Shown piece after piece: positions 1-9,818 of a DNA stretch of 64,000 bases; position 1 is the first letter of the stretch, and each line of letters begins with the position of its first letter. The position numbers and the translations under genes are program-made. The DNA comes from Seramator thermalis (GTDB lineage: Bacteria > Bacteroidota > Bacteroidia > Bacteroidales > Dysgonomonadaceae). The stretch spans positions 405,303-469,302 of the forward strand of contig NZ_RXHS01000001.1 of NCBI RefSeq assembly GCF_004138125.1. Direction: 5' to 3'. The notes under the pieces are model-generated. The model did no database searches. It had not been told where the DNA came from and saw only the letters and a list, made by a program, of their open reading frames with translations.

Positions 1-1
1 T

Positions 2-517
2 CCTTTTATAGGCGTAACAAGTGCTATGCCCGAAATCTACTCTTACGGTCACCGAAACGCTCAGGGACTGGCCATTCATCCCGAAACGAATGAGTTATGG
101 CTCAGCGAGATGGGACCCCGCGGAGGCGATGAGCTAAATCTAATTGAAGCGGGAAAAAATTACGGGTGGGCTGTCATAACTTACGGTCTCGAATACAGCG
201 GCAAACCGGTGGGCGAAGGCATCACCCAAAAAGAAGGAATGGAGCAGCCGATTTATTATTGGGATCCGGTGCTTTCTCCAAGCGGAATGACGTTTTATAG
301 TTCCGATATCATCCCCGAATGGCAAAACAATTTGTTTATCGGGGGATTGAGCAGCAAGCATATTGCCAGACTTGTCATACGCGAGCACAAAGTGGTGGGA
401 GAAGAACGGTTGCTTGCCAATGAGAATCAACGCTTTCGCGATGTGGCCGAAGGCAAGGATGGTGCTCTTTATGCAGTAACAGACGAAGGCAGATTATACC
501 GTATTTCCAAAAAATAA
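2..517 (+). CDS. PQQ-dependent sugar dehydrogenase, C-terminal part (5' truncated by window edge)
   Basis: The reading frame is open from the first bases, so this is the end of a longer gene; the first visible ATG is internal. The residues EIYSYGHRNAQGLAIHP followed by a GGDELN segment match the soluble aldose/glucose-sorbosone dehydrogenase beta-propeller (YliI/Asd family), which uses PQQ to oxidise sugars, normally in the periplasm. About 170 residues remain of a family usually 350-450 long, so any signal peptide lies outside the window. The next gene starts 28 bases downstream on the same strand, suggesting co-transcription. The family call is secure; the substrate cannot be told. Confidence 0.85.
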   Translation, partial: PFIGVTSAMPEIYSYGHRNAQGLAIHPETNELWLSEMGPRGGDELNLIEAGKNYGWAVITYGLEYSGKPVGEGITQKEGMEQPIYYWDPVLSPSGMTFYSSDIIPEWQNNLFIGGLSSKHIARLVIREHKVVGEERLLANENQRFRDVAEGKDGALYAVTDEGRLYRISKK

Positions 518-545
518 TAAACGATCGGACTAAAAATTACAGCCA

Positions 546-1523
546 ATGAACAAGCGAGAATTTATCAAACGGAGCGTTACGGGAGCAATAGCTTTGGGGA
601 TAACAGGAAAAACATCCGTTACCCTCGCTGAAAATCAGAAAATTCCTGAAGTAAAAAAACGCAAGCTTGGCAAAACCGGATTTGAAGTTTTTCCTGTTCT
701 TTACGGTGGTATTATTTCGAGGCAAGACGGACAGGAGGCTTCGAACAATTATGTCGCCTGGGCAATCGATCGTGGCATCAATTATTTTGATGTCGCTCCT
801 TCTTATGGCGATGCACAGGAAAAACTCGGAATTTCGCTGCAACCCTACCGGAAAGACAAATATTTGGCCTGCAAAACAACACAGCGCAAACGGGTGGACG
901 CAGAAAAGGAATTTGAGCAATCGCTGAAAATGCTTCACACCGATTATTTCGACGTCTATCAACTTCACAGTCTGACTACACCCGACGACGTAGATCAAGC
1001 TTTCGGTCCCGGAGGGGTTATGGAAATGATCGAAAAAGAAAAACAACGAGGACGTATTCGCAAAGTCGGGTTTTCGGCACATTCGCAAACACAGGCCATT
1101 CGCGCCATTTCGATGTATGATTTCGACACGATGATGTTCCCTACCAATTGGCAAATGATCATGCGTGACGGATGGAGTACCGAAGCAATAAAGACCGCAA
1201 AAAAACACGATATGGGCGTTATCGCCATCAAAGGCCTCATTCATCGCAGTTGGATCAACCAAGAGGAGCGGAAAGCATACCCTAAATCCTGGTGTAAACC
1301 CATTGATGTGTCAGATGTTCCTTTCGGAGTTGCTGCCCTGAAATATACTTTCAAAAGCGGTGCAGACGTAATAATTCCGCCGGGCGACTTTCGCGATTTC
1401 GCATTCTGTGTCGATCATATCGACGAAATTTTAGGATCTCCTCTTTCAAATAGCGAACAGGCACTGCTCGATCGCGAGTTTCTCGCCGTAAAAGATCACC
1501 CTTTCTTCGAACCAAGAACATGA
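546..1523 (+). CDS. Aldo/keto reductase with Tat-like leader
   Basis: This 325-residue protein has an N-terminal leader (KREFIKRSVTGAIALGITG) resembling the Tat-type leaders of secreted Bacteroidota oxidoreductases, though it carries KR rather than RR, so Tat export is uncertain. The body is an NADPH-dependent aldo/keto reductase TIM barrel starting at KLGKTGFEVFPVLYGG. The catalytic tetrad can be read: Asp in FDVAP, Tyr in SYGD, Lys in ACKT and His in QLHS. It follows the sugar dehydrogenase by 28 bases, and both may act on extracytoplasmic sugars. Substrate unknown. Confidence 0.88.
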   Translation: MNKREFIKRSVTGAIALGITGKTSVTLAENQKIPEVKKRKLGKTGFEVFPVLYGGIISRQDGQEASNNYVAWAIDRGINYFDVAPSYGDAQEKLGISLQPYRKDKYLACKTTQRKRVDAEKEFEQSLKMLHTDYFDVYQLHSLTTPDDVDQAFGPGGVMEMIEKEKQRGRIRKVGFSAHSQTQAIRAISMYDFDTMMFPTNWQMIMRDGWSTEAIKTAKKHDMGVIAIKGLIHRSWINQEERKAYPKSWCKPIDVSDVPFGVAALKYTFKSGADVIIPPGDFRDFAFCVDHIDEILGSPLSNSEQALLDREFLAVKDHPFFEPRT

Positions 1524-1559
1524 GAAGGGAGAACGTTGTAAACAATTAATCGAACAACC

Positions 1560-1665
1560 GCCATTTTGTACTTTACGAGTACGGAAGGATTGCGATCCTT
1601 CGGGAGTATATCCAACTCACTGCGGAGTGTCACTCTGTCGGTCAATAGCGCTCACGGGCAATTCA
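1560..1665. other. Intergenic stretch with small imperfect palindromes
   Basis: Between the aldo/keto reductase and the V-ATPase terminator lie short inverted repeats such as GAAGGAT..ATCCTTC and ACTC..GAGT. No coding frame with a sensible start is seen. It may be a worn intergenic repeat or the reductase terminator; there is no T-run. Confidence 0.3.
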
Positions 1666-1732
1666 AAACTTCTTCCGCAATGTGCAACTAAACGTATCCA
1701 TTGATAATTGCAACGACAATTTCACCCGACAA

Positions 1733-1781
1733 AACTAAAAAAGTTGTTTCAAACTGGTTTTTGAAACAACTTTTTTTAGTT
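1733..1781. terminator. Bidirectional terminator between the reductase and the V-ATPase operon
   Basis: A roughly 21-base inverted repeat (arms about 1733-1753 and 1760-1781, one extra T in the right arm) contains GTTGTTTCAAA and its complement, with A-runs on the left and T-runs on the right. It can therefore terminate transcription in both directions. It sits 25 bases past the end of the V-ATPase K gene. Confidence 0.88.
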
Positions 1782-1805
1782 GATAACACAGCTCTCTTTT
1801 TCAAA

Positions 1806-2270
<465 letters not shown>

Positions 2271-2308
2271 CTAAATTGTTTTATTGTTGTTAATTGAATC
2301 GATATATT

Positions 2309-4132
2309 CTATGATAATTTTCTGAAAGGACTATACTTTTTTCCTCCTCCCGAAAATTCGGCATTTTTATAAAATTCTACGAATGTGAGACGCATCGGAT
2401 GAACAAAAGCGCCCAAAGTGTTCATAAATATAGTGATGGCATGCCCCACAATAAATATCAGTGCGGCAACTATCGGCCCCAAAATTACATTGTCCGGGCT
2501 CATTCCGGCAGCAAGGCTATTGAATACGCTTGCCAATATACTTCCCGACAATCCGAGTGCAAACAAACGCACATACGACAACACATCTCCAAGCAAGCCT
2601 GTGACCATATTATAAGTATCCCAAAGCGCCAATCCAAAATTCATGAATAAATTTTTACCCGGCGAATTGAAAAATAAGATGAATATGGCCGATATCCCGA
2701 TTATTGTCAGATGCAATGTGCCGAACATAGGCATAATTTTCGGCAATAACGCCGAAATAATCATACTTACCAACAATACAAACCACCCTATTGTGGCTAA
2801 ACCATACACAAATCCAAATTGACGTATCCTGTTAAAGACTTTAAGAATCATACCAAACAGTATCTGTACAACCCCAAGCACCAGAGAGAGGATAAACATT
2901 TGATTGTTGTCGAGAAAAACGATTGATTTCAGTTTTTGAAAAACGGGTAGTTGCATATCGTAAATCTGAAATCCGAAAAATCCGCCGGTCAGTAAACCGC
3001 AGAAAAACGCCGAAGCGCCCAAAATCTGCACCAATGTCAGCATCCCTCTTAGATTAGCCGAAAGGGTTTTCCGCATGAAAATTGCAGCGACAGTGGACAC
3101 AAGAAAGAGAAACAATCCGTATCCGACATCGCCGAGCGACAATCCGAAAAATATCATGTAGAATGGTGCAAAATAAGGAGTCAGATCTATCTCATTATAC
3201 TTGGGCAACATATACATTTCGGCTATCGGCTCGAAAAGCTTCGTAAACTTATTGTTCTTAAATTTGATGGGAACATCGTCTTCCGGAGCGGGATCAGAAA
3301 TTTCGAAATAGGCATTTTTCGATTCGAGATATTGCGAAATCTCGTTCATATTGTCCTCGGGAGCCCATCCCTGCAAAAGCATCAATTTATCGTCAGCAAG
3401 CTTATTGCCACTGCTTTTCACACGGGCAAAAGTAATTTCCGATTCAACTTGTTTGATCGCTACATCTAGTGAAGGAATATCAGCCGATAACTGCGTCATC
3501 TGCAGTTCGAGCTGTCGCATTTCATCTTTCAACGAATCTGTCAACCCATTAAGTTTGCTGAGCGAAACTTCGGGTATTTTCACTTCCTCTATATTGAGCT
3601 CATCAATGGGAACATCACTCTTTGTAACGGTAATAAAATATGTTTTGGAAGCTTCCTTCTTTATAAGAATTGCATCTAATTTCGACTCCAATTCAGGATT
3701 ATATTGAGAACTCGGAACAACAAAAAAATGAATCTTATAGCCGCTATCTGATATTTTTTTCAGTATCTGAGGATCAAAATCGCCCCAAGGTGCTATCGCA
3801 TCGCGTTCTTTTGTGGCAACCTGCAATTGTTGTTGAAGCAAAGCTTTTTTCTGTTGAATGCCATCGACTTCATCAATCAACTGAAATCCCCGTTCGATAT
3901 CGGCAGGATGAAGTGTTTGATCGTTTTTTTTATCCCGTGCTTTATTTAATACTTTTTTTGTTTCCTGCAATTGTTTAAGTTTTGCTACAAGCGATAGAGA
4001 TGCCTCATCGTCGGAAACCACTTTATCGTTGGTGGCAACGTGAATCAATCCCAGATCACGCAGATCGTTGAGAAACACTTCATAATCTTTATAAAATACC
4101 AAAAAGGTAAATTTTTTCATTTTCGCTACCAT
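2309..4132 (-). CDS. atpI: V-type ATP synthase subunit I (stator a-type subunit)
   Basis: This 607-residue protein has a cytosolic, partly coiled-coil N-terminal half (to about residue 310) and a C-terminal half with about seven or eight membrane segments. It forms the stator half-channel facing the K-ring. The conserved stretch SYVRLFALGLSGS near residue 510 contains the essential Arg of the family. The annotated start overlaps the end of the D gene by seven bases; an internal Met four codons on (MKKFTF) would leave a five-base gap and is equally plausible. The gene for K follows after 41 bases. Confidence 0.95.
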   Translation of the reverse strand: MVAKMKKFTFLVFYKDYEVFLNDLRDLGLIHVATNDKVVSDDEASLSLVAKLKQLQETKKVLNKARDKKNDQTLHPADIERGFQLIDEVDGIQQKKALLQQQLQVATKERDAIAPWGDFDPQILKKISDSGYKIHFFVVPSSQYNPELESKLDAILIKKEASKTYFITVTKSDVPIDELNIEEVKIPEVSLSKLNGLTDSLKDEMRQLELQMTQLSADIPSLDVAIKQVESEITFARVKSSGNKLADDKLMLLQGWAPEDNMNEISQYLESKNAYFEISDPAPEDDVPIKFKNNKFTKLFEPIAEMYMLPKYNEIDLTPYFAPFYMIFFGLSLGDVGYGLFLFLVSTVAAIFMRKTLSANLRGMLTLVQILGASAFFCGLLTGGFFGFQIYDMQLPVFQKLKSIVFLDNNQMFILSLVLGVVQILFGMILKVFNRIRQFGFVYGLATIGWFVLLVSMIISALLPKIMPMFGTLHLTIIGISAIFILFFNSPGKNLFMNFGLALWDTYNMVTGLLGDVLSYVRLFALGLSGSILASVFNSLAAGMSPDNVILGPIVAALIFIVGHAITIFMNTLGAFVHPMRLTFVEFYKNAEFSGGGKKYSPFRKLS

Positions 4133-4740
4133 AGGCTGTTCCCTTCCTGTTTACGTTGTTCCTGATGGGCACGCATGATTTTCTGAGACGATTTCGAGAG
4201 ATTTTCTTCATCTTCGAGATAACGTTTTATTTTCAAAATAGCATCCTGATAACCGGGAATCTGAACTTTTTCGAACAAGTTGACTTTTTGCGTAGTTTTT
4301 TTGCGCGCAAACTCCAATCTCGTTAATTTCAATTCGTAAAAATCGCGCTTGATACCTATTTCGGCCAATGTTTCGAGAGTTTGAACTCCGTCCAAAAACC
4401 ATTTAGGTTGATTGAATAAACTGAACGGCTTTACCTCAAAATCCACTTTGTCGAGTGACGGAACAGGAACACCGGCTATTTTTTGTCTCGAGAGATGAAC
4501 ATCTTTAATACTGACAAGCGAAGCATCGAATTCTGTCCACAAGCCCACCATCTTATCATAGGAGTGGATTTTTTCTTCGAGTTCCTTCTCAAGCAGCTTC
4601 ATTTCGTTTTTTGCCTTTTTCACTTCCATACGCAAAGCGGTTTCCTTGCTTTGCAGCGTAGGCAATGCCCGAACCCTTACATTTAGCTGTTTTTCGAGTT
4701 GTTGCCGCGACGTTTTATTGTATTGAAATTTGATTGCCAT
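4126..4740 (-). CDS. atpD: V-type ATP synthase subunit D (central stalk)
   Basis: The central rotor shaft of the V1 sector, 204 residues from the Met of MAIKFQYNKTSRQQL, which is the usual family start; an upstream ATG would add twelve unconserved residues. The sequence is Lys/Glu-rich and long-helical, as expected of a coiled-coil axle. It lies 36 bases after the B gene with the preferred start and slightly overlaps the I gene, in line with tight translational coupling. Confidence 0.92.
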   Translation of the reverse strand: MAIKFQYNKTSRQQLEKQLNVRVRALPTLQSKETALRMEVKKAKNEMKLLEKELEEKIHSYDKMVGLWTEFDASLVSIKDVHLSRQKIAGVPVPSLDKVDFEVKPFSLFNQPKWFLDGVQTLETLAEIGIKRDFYELKLTRLEFARKKTTQKVNLFEKVQIPGYQDAILKIKRYLEDEENLSKSSQKIMRAHQEQRKQEGNSLW

Positions 4741-4776
4741 CTGATAAAAGAGTGAAAACTTCGGAAAATAACACAA

Positions 4777-6093
4777 TCAGTTAGTCCAATATTTTTCGAC
4801 CAATTCTTGTTTCATATTGACTTCTGCGGGCTTGAAATGCCTGGAAAGCAAACTCCAGGTTTTGTCCAACATTTCGGTTGTATTTAAATTAACGTCGATC
4901 GAAAGAATATATTCGGAATAATCGCGAGCAAAAGCCAGCGCACGCTCATCGTAATCGGTGAGATCGAACCCGTTTTCGAGTTTCGTTTTGGCATTGGCGG
5001 CGTCGGCATAAAGTCTGACAGCAGCATTCATAATCTGAGGATGATCTTCACGTGTTTTCTTGCCTTGAACCAATTGTTTCAGGCGCGAAAGCGAACGGAA
5101 AGGATCGACGATGACCTTACCCACATCACTATCCCGACGCAAAAACAATTGGCCTTCGGTGATATATCCCGTATTGTCGGGAACGGCATGCGTGATATCG
5201 CCTCCCGAAAGAGTAGTTACAGCGAGTATAGTGATGGATCCACCCGTCGGAAACTGAGCAGCTTTTTCGTAAATTTTAGCCAAATCGGAATAAAGCGAAC
5301 CCGGCATCGAGTCTTTCGAAGGAATCTGATCCATACGATTTGATACGATTGCCAGTGCATCGGCGTAGGAAGTCATATCGGATAACAAGACCAGTACTTT
5401 TTCGTTTTTGTCAACAGCGAAATATTCGGCAGCAGTTAACGCCATGTCCGGAACGAGTAATCGTTCTACGGCCGGATCTTCGGTAGTATTCATAAAACAA
5501 ATGATTCGGTCTAAAGCGCCGGCATTGCTAAACACATTTTTAAAGTACAGGTAATCGTCATAGGTCATCCCCATGCCTCCCAAAATTATTTTATCGGTTT
5601 CGGCACGCAAGGCCACCGTTGCCATAACCTGGTTGAATGGTTGATCGGGATCGGCAAAGAAAGGAATCTTTTGTCCTGAAACAAGCGTGTTGTTGAGGTC
5701 GATGCCTGCTATACCGGTTGCGATCAGCTCCGACGGTTGTCGTCTGCGCACGGGGTTTACAGAGGGGCCACCAATGGGCCGTTCTTCGCCTTCGGGCACA
5801 GGGCCACCGTCGATAGGATTGCCATAGGCGTCGAAGAATCTGCCGGCCAACTGGTCTCCAACTTTTAAAGATGGGGCCTTACCCAAAAAAACCACTTCGG
5901 CATTTGAAGGTATCCCTTCCGTTCCCTCAAAAATTTGAAGCGTAACCTCGTCTCCTATAATCTTCACAACCTGTGCAAGACGACCCTCGACGGTTGCCAA
6001 TTCGTCATAACCCACATCGGTAGCTTTCACCGAACAAGTAGCTTTTGTAATCTGGGTAATCTTCGTATATATTTTTTGAAATGCCTTTGCCAT
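4777..6093 (-). CDS. atpB: V-type ATP synthase subunit B (non-catalytic)
   Basis: The 438-residue regulatory subunit of the A3B3 head. It has the alpha/beta ATPase fold (GMGMTYDDYLYFKNVF, VLLSDMTSYADALA, GGDITHAVPDNTGYI) but no Walker A lysine loop, as is normal for B subunits. It follows the A gene by four bases. Length is within the usual 430-465 range. Confidence 0.96.
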   Translation of the reverse strand: MAKAFQKIYTKITQITKATCSVKATDVGYDELATVEGRLAQVVKIIGDEVTLQIFEGTEGIPSNAEVVFLGKAPSLKVGDQLAGRFFDAYGNPIDGGPVPEGEERPIGGPSVNPVRRRQPSELIATGIAGIDLNNTLVSGQKIPFFADPDQPFNQVMATVALRAETDKIILGGMGMTYDDYLYFKNVFSNAGALDRIICFMNTTEDPAVERLLVPDMALTAAEYFAVDKNEKVLVLLSDMTSYADALAIVSNRMDQIPSKDSMPGSLYSDLAKIYEKAAQFPTGGSITILAVTTLSGGDITHAVPDNTGYITEGQLFLRRDSDVGKVIVDPFRSLSRLKQLVQGKKTREDHPQIMNAAVRLYADAANAKTKLENGFDLTDYDERALAFARDYSEYILSIDVNLNTTEMLDKTWSLLSRHFKPAEVNMKQELVEKYWTN

Positions 6094-6097
6094 GATT

Positions 6098-7852
6098 TCA
6101 AATTTTCTTTTGAGAAACTAATGTTTTTAATTGTTCACGATATTGATTGTATTTATCGGACTCGAATTCGGCGTAATTCATCTGTTTACCTACGTAGATC
6201 AATTCCTTAAAAAAATCGGCCACTTGATTGAAATTATCGAATTCGAAATCGGTACGACAAATGTCCACGACAATATCCAATATTTCTTTTTGACGCTCAA
6301 TTGGTGTTACGGAATCTATCAAATCAAATGCATCCTGTTGCAACACGATAAAATCTATCAATTCCGATTTCCAGAATGTGATGTGATATTCCACCGGCAC
6401 ACCATCGTCTCCTAAAATGTTGATTTGTTCGGCGATTTCTTTTCCACGTAGCAAACGAGTTCTGATTTCGTTAACTTTCAGTGTCCAATCGCTCGAAATA
6501 TGTTCAGAAATGAATTCTTCGAATTCGGGATACTCGATGTATTTTGAATAAGATTCGATAGGATTGATGGCCGGATAACGTTTTTTATCGGCTCTATCTT
6601 GTTCGAGGGCATAAAAACATCGTGCCACTTTCTTCGTATTTTCGGTTACCGGTTCTTTCAGATTTCCTCCGGCAGGCGAAACAGTCCCGATAAAAGTAAT
6701 TGAACCTTCGTGTCCGTTATTTAAAACCACGTGTCCGGCACGACCGTAAAAATTGGAAATGATAGCCGACAAATCCATCGGGAATGCGTCGGGACCGGGA
6801 AGCTCTTCCAAGCGGTTGCTCATCTCTCGCAGAGCTTGAGCCCAACGTGATGTGGAGTCCGCCATAAGCAAAACTTTCAATCCCATCGAACGATAATATT
6901 CGCCGATAGTCATCGCCGTATAAACCGATGCTTCACGAGCGGATACCGGCATATTTGACGTGTTGGCGACGATGATCGTTCGTTCCATCAATTTTCGGCC
7001 GGTATGAGGATCAATTAGTTCGGGAAACTCGGTAAAAATTTCGACTACTTCGTTGGCACGTTCACCGCAAGCAGCGATGATAACGATATCTGCCTCGGCC
7101 TGTTTGGATATGGCATGCTGAAGCACTGTCTTTCCCGTGCCGAATGCACCCGGAATAAAACCTGTACCTCCTTCAACGATAGGGTTTAGCGTATCGATTG
7201 AGCGCACTCCCGTTTCGAGTAACTTGTAAGGTCTGTGTTTTTCCCTATAGGTTGTGATGGGAATTTTAACCGGCCAACGCTGTATCATGTTGATTTCGGA
7301 TTCATTTCCTTCATCATCAACAACTACGGCTATGGTGTTATAAATATTGTATTCCCCTGCTTCCGCGATACTTTTCAGCGTATATTGTCGGTTCATGGTG
7401 AAAGGCAACATGATTTTGTGCGGTTGAAAATTTTCGTCAACTTCACCCAACCATGACCCGGCGGTTACCACGTCGCCCACCTTTGCAATAGGTTTAAAAT
7501 CCCAAAGTTTTTCTTCGTCGAGAGGAAAGGTATATTCGCCACGTCTGAGAAAAATGCCTTCCATCTTGTCGAGATCATTTTCCAGACCATCCAGATTCTT
7601 CTCCAAAAGTCCGGGACCAAGAACCACTTCGAGCATATGTCCCTGAAATTCCACTGTCGAACCGACAGTGAGTCCGCGTGTACTTTCGAATACCTGCAGA
7701 TATGCATTTTTACCTATAACTTTAATCACTTCCGACATCAAGCGGGTGCCCTCAAGGTCGATATAAGCAATTTCGTTTTGGGAAACAGGCCCCTCCACCT
7801 CTACGATCACCAGATTGGAAATGATCCCTTTTACTGTTCCTTTTGTCAACAT
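6098..7852 (-). CDS. atpA: V-type ATP synthase subunit A (catalytic)
   Basis: The 584-residue catalytic subunit that binds and turns over ATP. The P-loop GAFGTGKTVLQH lies at about residues 232-243, followed by the ACGERANEVVEI and SRWAQALREMSNRLEELPG segments. The non-homologous bulge region typical of A subunits lies between the N-terminal barrel and the P-loop. The B gene begins four bases after its stop, and the DUF2764 gene lies 33 bases upstream. Confidence 0.97.
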   Translation of the reverse strand: MLTKGTVKGIISNLVIVEVEGPVSQNEIAYIDLEGTRLMSEVIKVIGKNAYLQVFESTRGLTVGSTVEFQGHMLEVVLGPGLLEKNLDGLENDLDKMEGIFLRRGEYTFPLDEEKLWDFKPIAKVGDVVTAGSWLGEVDENFQPHKIMLPFTMNRQYTLKSIAEAGEYNIYNTIAVVVDDEGNESEINMIQRWPVKIPITTYREKHRPYKLLETGVRSIDTLNPIVEGGTGFIPGAFGTGKTVLQHAISKQAEADIVIIAACGERANEVVEIFTEFPELIDPHTGRKLMERTIIVANTSNMPVSAREASVYTAMTIGEYYRSMGLKVLLMADSTSRWAQALREMSNRLEELPGPDAFPMDLSAIISNFYGRAGHVVLNNGHEGSITFIGTVSPAGGNLKEPVTENTKKVARCFYALEQDRADKKRYPAINPIESYSKYIEYPEFEEFISEHISSDWTLKVNEIRTRLLRGKEIAEQINILGDDGVPVEYHITFWKSELIDFIVLQQDAFDLIDSVTPIERQKEILDIVVDICRTDFEFDNFNQVADFFKELIYVGKQMNYAEFESDKYNQYREQLKTLVSQKKI

Positions 7853-7885
7853 ATATAATTATTCTTGTTTGGAATCGTATTTTGT

Positions 7886-8779
7886 TCAATTGTCTTCAGG
7901 GATTTCTATTTCGTTTTTCAATCTCTCTATTAATTGACGAAAAACGCGTTCACCTTCTTCTGCATTGAGGCCTACCCATCGTTCCAGTATCTGTAATTTG
8001 CACAAGTAAGCAAAAATATATTCGATATCGAAATAATCGAACACCGTATTTTCTTCGAGCCACTCCCAGCGAAATTTATCGGTCTTTCGTTCACGCTCGT
8101 AGATATCACCTTCTTCGGAGAGGCGCTGAAGCGTATCAAAATATTCGAGTTCCTGACCTATTCCGAAATCGCGGGCATTGATATTGAGCCGCATGGTTTT
8201 GGCAATCTCGTTATTTCCTACAATTACACGCGCTGCATCCATCCCGTATTTTCGTGCATAGATAGCCGAAAGCACGTTACCAATATTCAGATTGAGCTCG
8301 AACCACCGAGCTATAAGGCTGTTTTTTGTCTCTCTGCCATAATCCATGTACAATGAGGAGAGAAGATCTTCCCACAATTGACCACTGTTTTGAGCTTCAT
8401 CGCTCAGCCAGGTTTGAATGAATTGAATATAATACGACGGGATTTTTTCGTTCGGCTTCACCAATTCGTAGGAAGCATCATCGATCGCTTCGATGATTTC
8501 GTGTCGCGATAACACACCTAACGAATTTATGGCAGCATCCTTGTTTTTGAGTATTTCGAGCAGGTTGCGATTGTCGTAACTGAAAAAATAGATATCCAGC
8601 AATTTTTTATCGGCAGGCTTTAATTCTTCATCGAGTAAAGCTCTGAATTCTTCTACAGTGAATGGCAGTTTGGTGCTGTCGAACGAAAAATCGGGCAGAC
8701 CGGACACAAAATAATAATATTGATTTTTGAATAGCATAGGCAAAATCAAACGGATATCGATGGCTGTCGGATACCTCAA
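7886..8779 (-). CDS. DUF2764 protein, V-ATPase-associated (probable C-subunit counterpart)
   Basis: A 297-residue protein starting YYYFVSGLPDFSFD after a short leader, the hallmark of the DUF2764 family. In Bacteroidota, Chlamydiae and related phyla this gene always sits between V-ATPase E and A. A mostly helical, acidic protein with no transmembrane segment. By position it is thought to replace the C (d-type) socket subunit that links rotor and stalk; this is inference from gene order, since no recognisable C subunit occurs here. Its start directly abuts the E stop. Confidence 0.85.
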   Translation of the reverse strand: MRYPTAIDIRLILPMLFKNQYYYFVSGLPDFSFDSTKLPFTVEEFRALLDEELKPADKKLLDIYFFSYDNRNLLEILKNKDAAINSLGVLSRHEIIEAIDDASYELVKPNEKIPSYYIQFIQTWLSDEAQNSGQLWEDLLSSLYMDYGRETKNSLIARWFELNLNIGNVLSAIYARKYGMDAARVIVGNNEIAKTMRLNINARDFGIGQELEYFDTLQRLSEEGDIYERERKTDKFRWEWLEENTVFDYFDIEYIFAYLCKLQILERWVGLNAEEGERVFRQLIERLKNEIEIPEDN

Positions 8780-9370
8780 TTATTGAAATAAAAGCTTTTG
8801 AACTTGCGGGCGGAGGAACTCCTTGAAATATTCGATAAATTCTTCTTCCCCAAATTTGACCTTGTATGAGCCATCTTCGGGAGATAATGTAAATCCGCTT
8901 TTGATGCCGTTTACCGATTCTATTTTTAATCCTTTATCGAGTATGTCTTTTGCATTGGATGCAATGTAGTTTTCTATATCTTTGGAATTCTGAACGCCGA
9001 TGGTAAGCTTCTCGTTTTTCGACCAGTTTCGCACCAGTTCGACAATTATCTTTTGAATAAATGTTTGATCCTGCATTGCTGCTTTCACGTTGTCCGATAC
9101 CAGCTTGTCTGTAATCAGATTCGTGATTTCGGTTTTGAGTGCTTCGATGGCTTGCGCAGCAAAAAGTTTAAGTTCTGCCTCGGTATGACTTCGCATTTCT
9201 GCACTTTGCTTTTCGGCCGTAGCAATGATTTCTTGTGCCTTAGCTGTAGCTTCGTCTAAAATTTGCTTTTTTTGGGCGTTTGCTTCGGCAATAATTTTTT
9301 CGGCCTCCTGTTTTCCTTTTTCTACTCCTTCAGCGTATAATTTCGATGTGAGTTCCTGAATTTTGTCCAT
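8780..9370 (-). CDS. atpE: V-type ATP synthase subunit E (peripheral stalk)
   Basis: First gene of the V-ATPase operon, 196 residues. The N-terminal half (to about residue 80) is a charged, Ala/Lys/Glu-rich coiled coil (EGVEKGKQEAEKIIAEANAQ) that forms the peripheral stator stalk; the C-terminal half is the globular head-binding domain. A consensus -7 box lies about 80 bases upstream. A partner G/H subunit gene is not seen in the cluster. Confidence 0.9.
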   Translation of the reverse strand: MDKIQELTSKLYAEGVEKGKQEAEKIIAEANAQKKQILDEATAKAQEIIATAEKQSAEMRSHTEAELKLFAAQAIEALKTEITNLITDKLVSDNVKAAMQDQTFIQKIIVELVRNWSKNEKLTIGVQNSKDIENYIASNAKDILDKGLKIESVNGIKSGFTLSPEDGSYKVKFGEEEFIEYFKEFLRPQVQKLLFQ

Positions 9371-9451
9371 ATGTGATTTGAGATGTATTAAGAGCTAAAT
9401 TTGAGACGAAATGACTTATGATTTTTATTCCACTTATAGATATTGTATTCA

Positions 9452-9459
9452 CAAAGGTA
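9452..9459 (-). promoter_or_regulatory. -7 box (TACCTTTG) of the V-ATPase operon
   Basis: Read on the minus strand the bases are TACCTTTG, an exact match to the Bacteroidota TAnnTTTG element, about 80 bases upstream of the E-subunit start. A clean TTTG -33 element at the right spacing is not seen, only a T-rich stretch. Confidence 0.6.
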
Positions 9460-9638
9460 TAAAACAAAAGCAATCATGGGAAAAAAATGAAGTAAAAATC
9501 TTTTAAACAAACACGCTTTTTTTTAAAATTAGTCAACAAAGGCTCATTCATATACACAAGAATTTTCTTATGCGATTTTTTATGGAATATGGCGAACCGT
9601 AAACAGGTCAATGAATCGAAAAATGGAGGTCAAAAAAT

Positions 9639-9694
9639 GGGTCGTACTCTATTCGAAACATGTACGACGCAAGTACGACCCAAATACGACCGAA
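9639..9694. repeat. 10-bp inverted repeat overlapping three tandem 11-bp repeats
   Basis: GGGTCGTACT (9639-9648) is the exact complement of AGTACGACCC (9672-9681). Overlapping this are three consecutive 11-mers, GTACGACGCAA, GTACGACCCAA and ATACGACCGAA (9662-9694). Read on the minus strand the hairpin is followed by ATTTTTTG, so it can be the terminator of the efflux operon that ends at 9819. The tandem 11-base phasing would also suit a DNA-binding protein. The rest of 9371-9818 holds the V-ATPase promoter and no convincing gene. Confidence 0.7.
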
Positions 9695-9818
9695 ACAAAT
9701 CCCAAGCACGTATGCAAAAATAGTAAGTAAACCCGATAGTTATTCGGCACTGATTAAACTATATTTAAAGGCTTCTGATTTTTCAGTCAAGCAGCATGGT
9801 TTTCCAACTATCTATATT

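Noticed and set aside
537..1262. 241-codon minus-strand frame opposite the aldo/keto reductase
   Set aside because: The plus-strand reductase has a complete catalytic tetrad and normal length; the minus frame shows no recognisable family.
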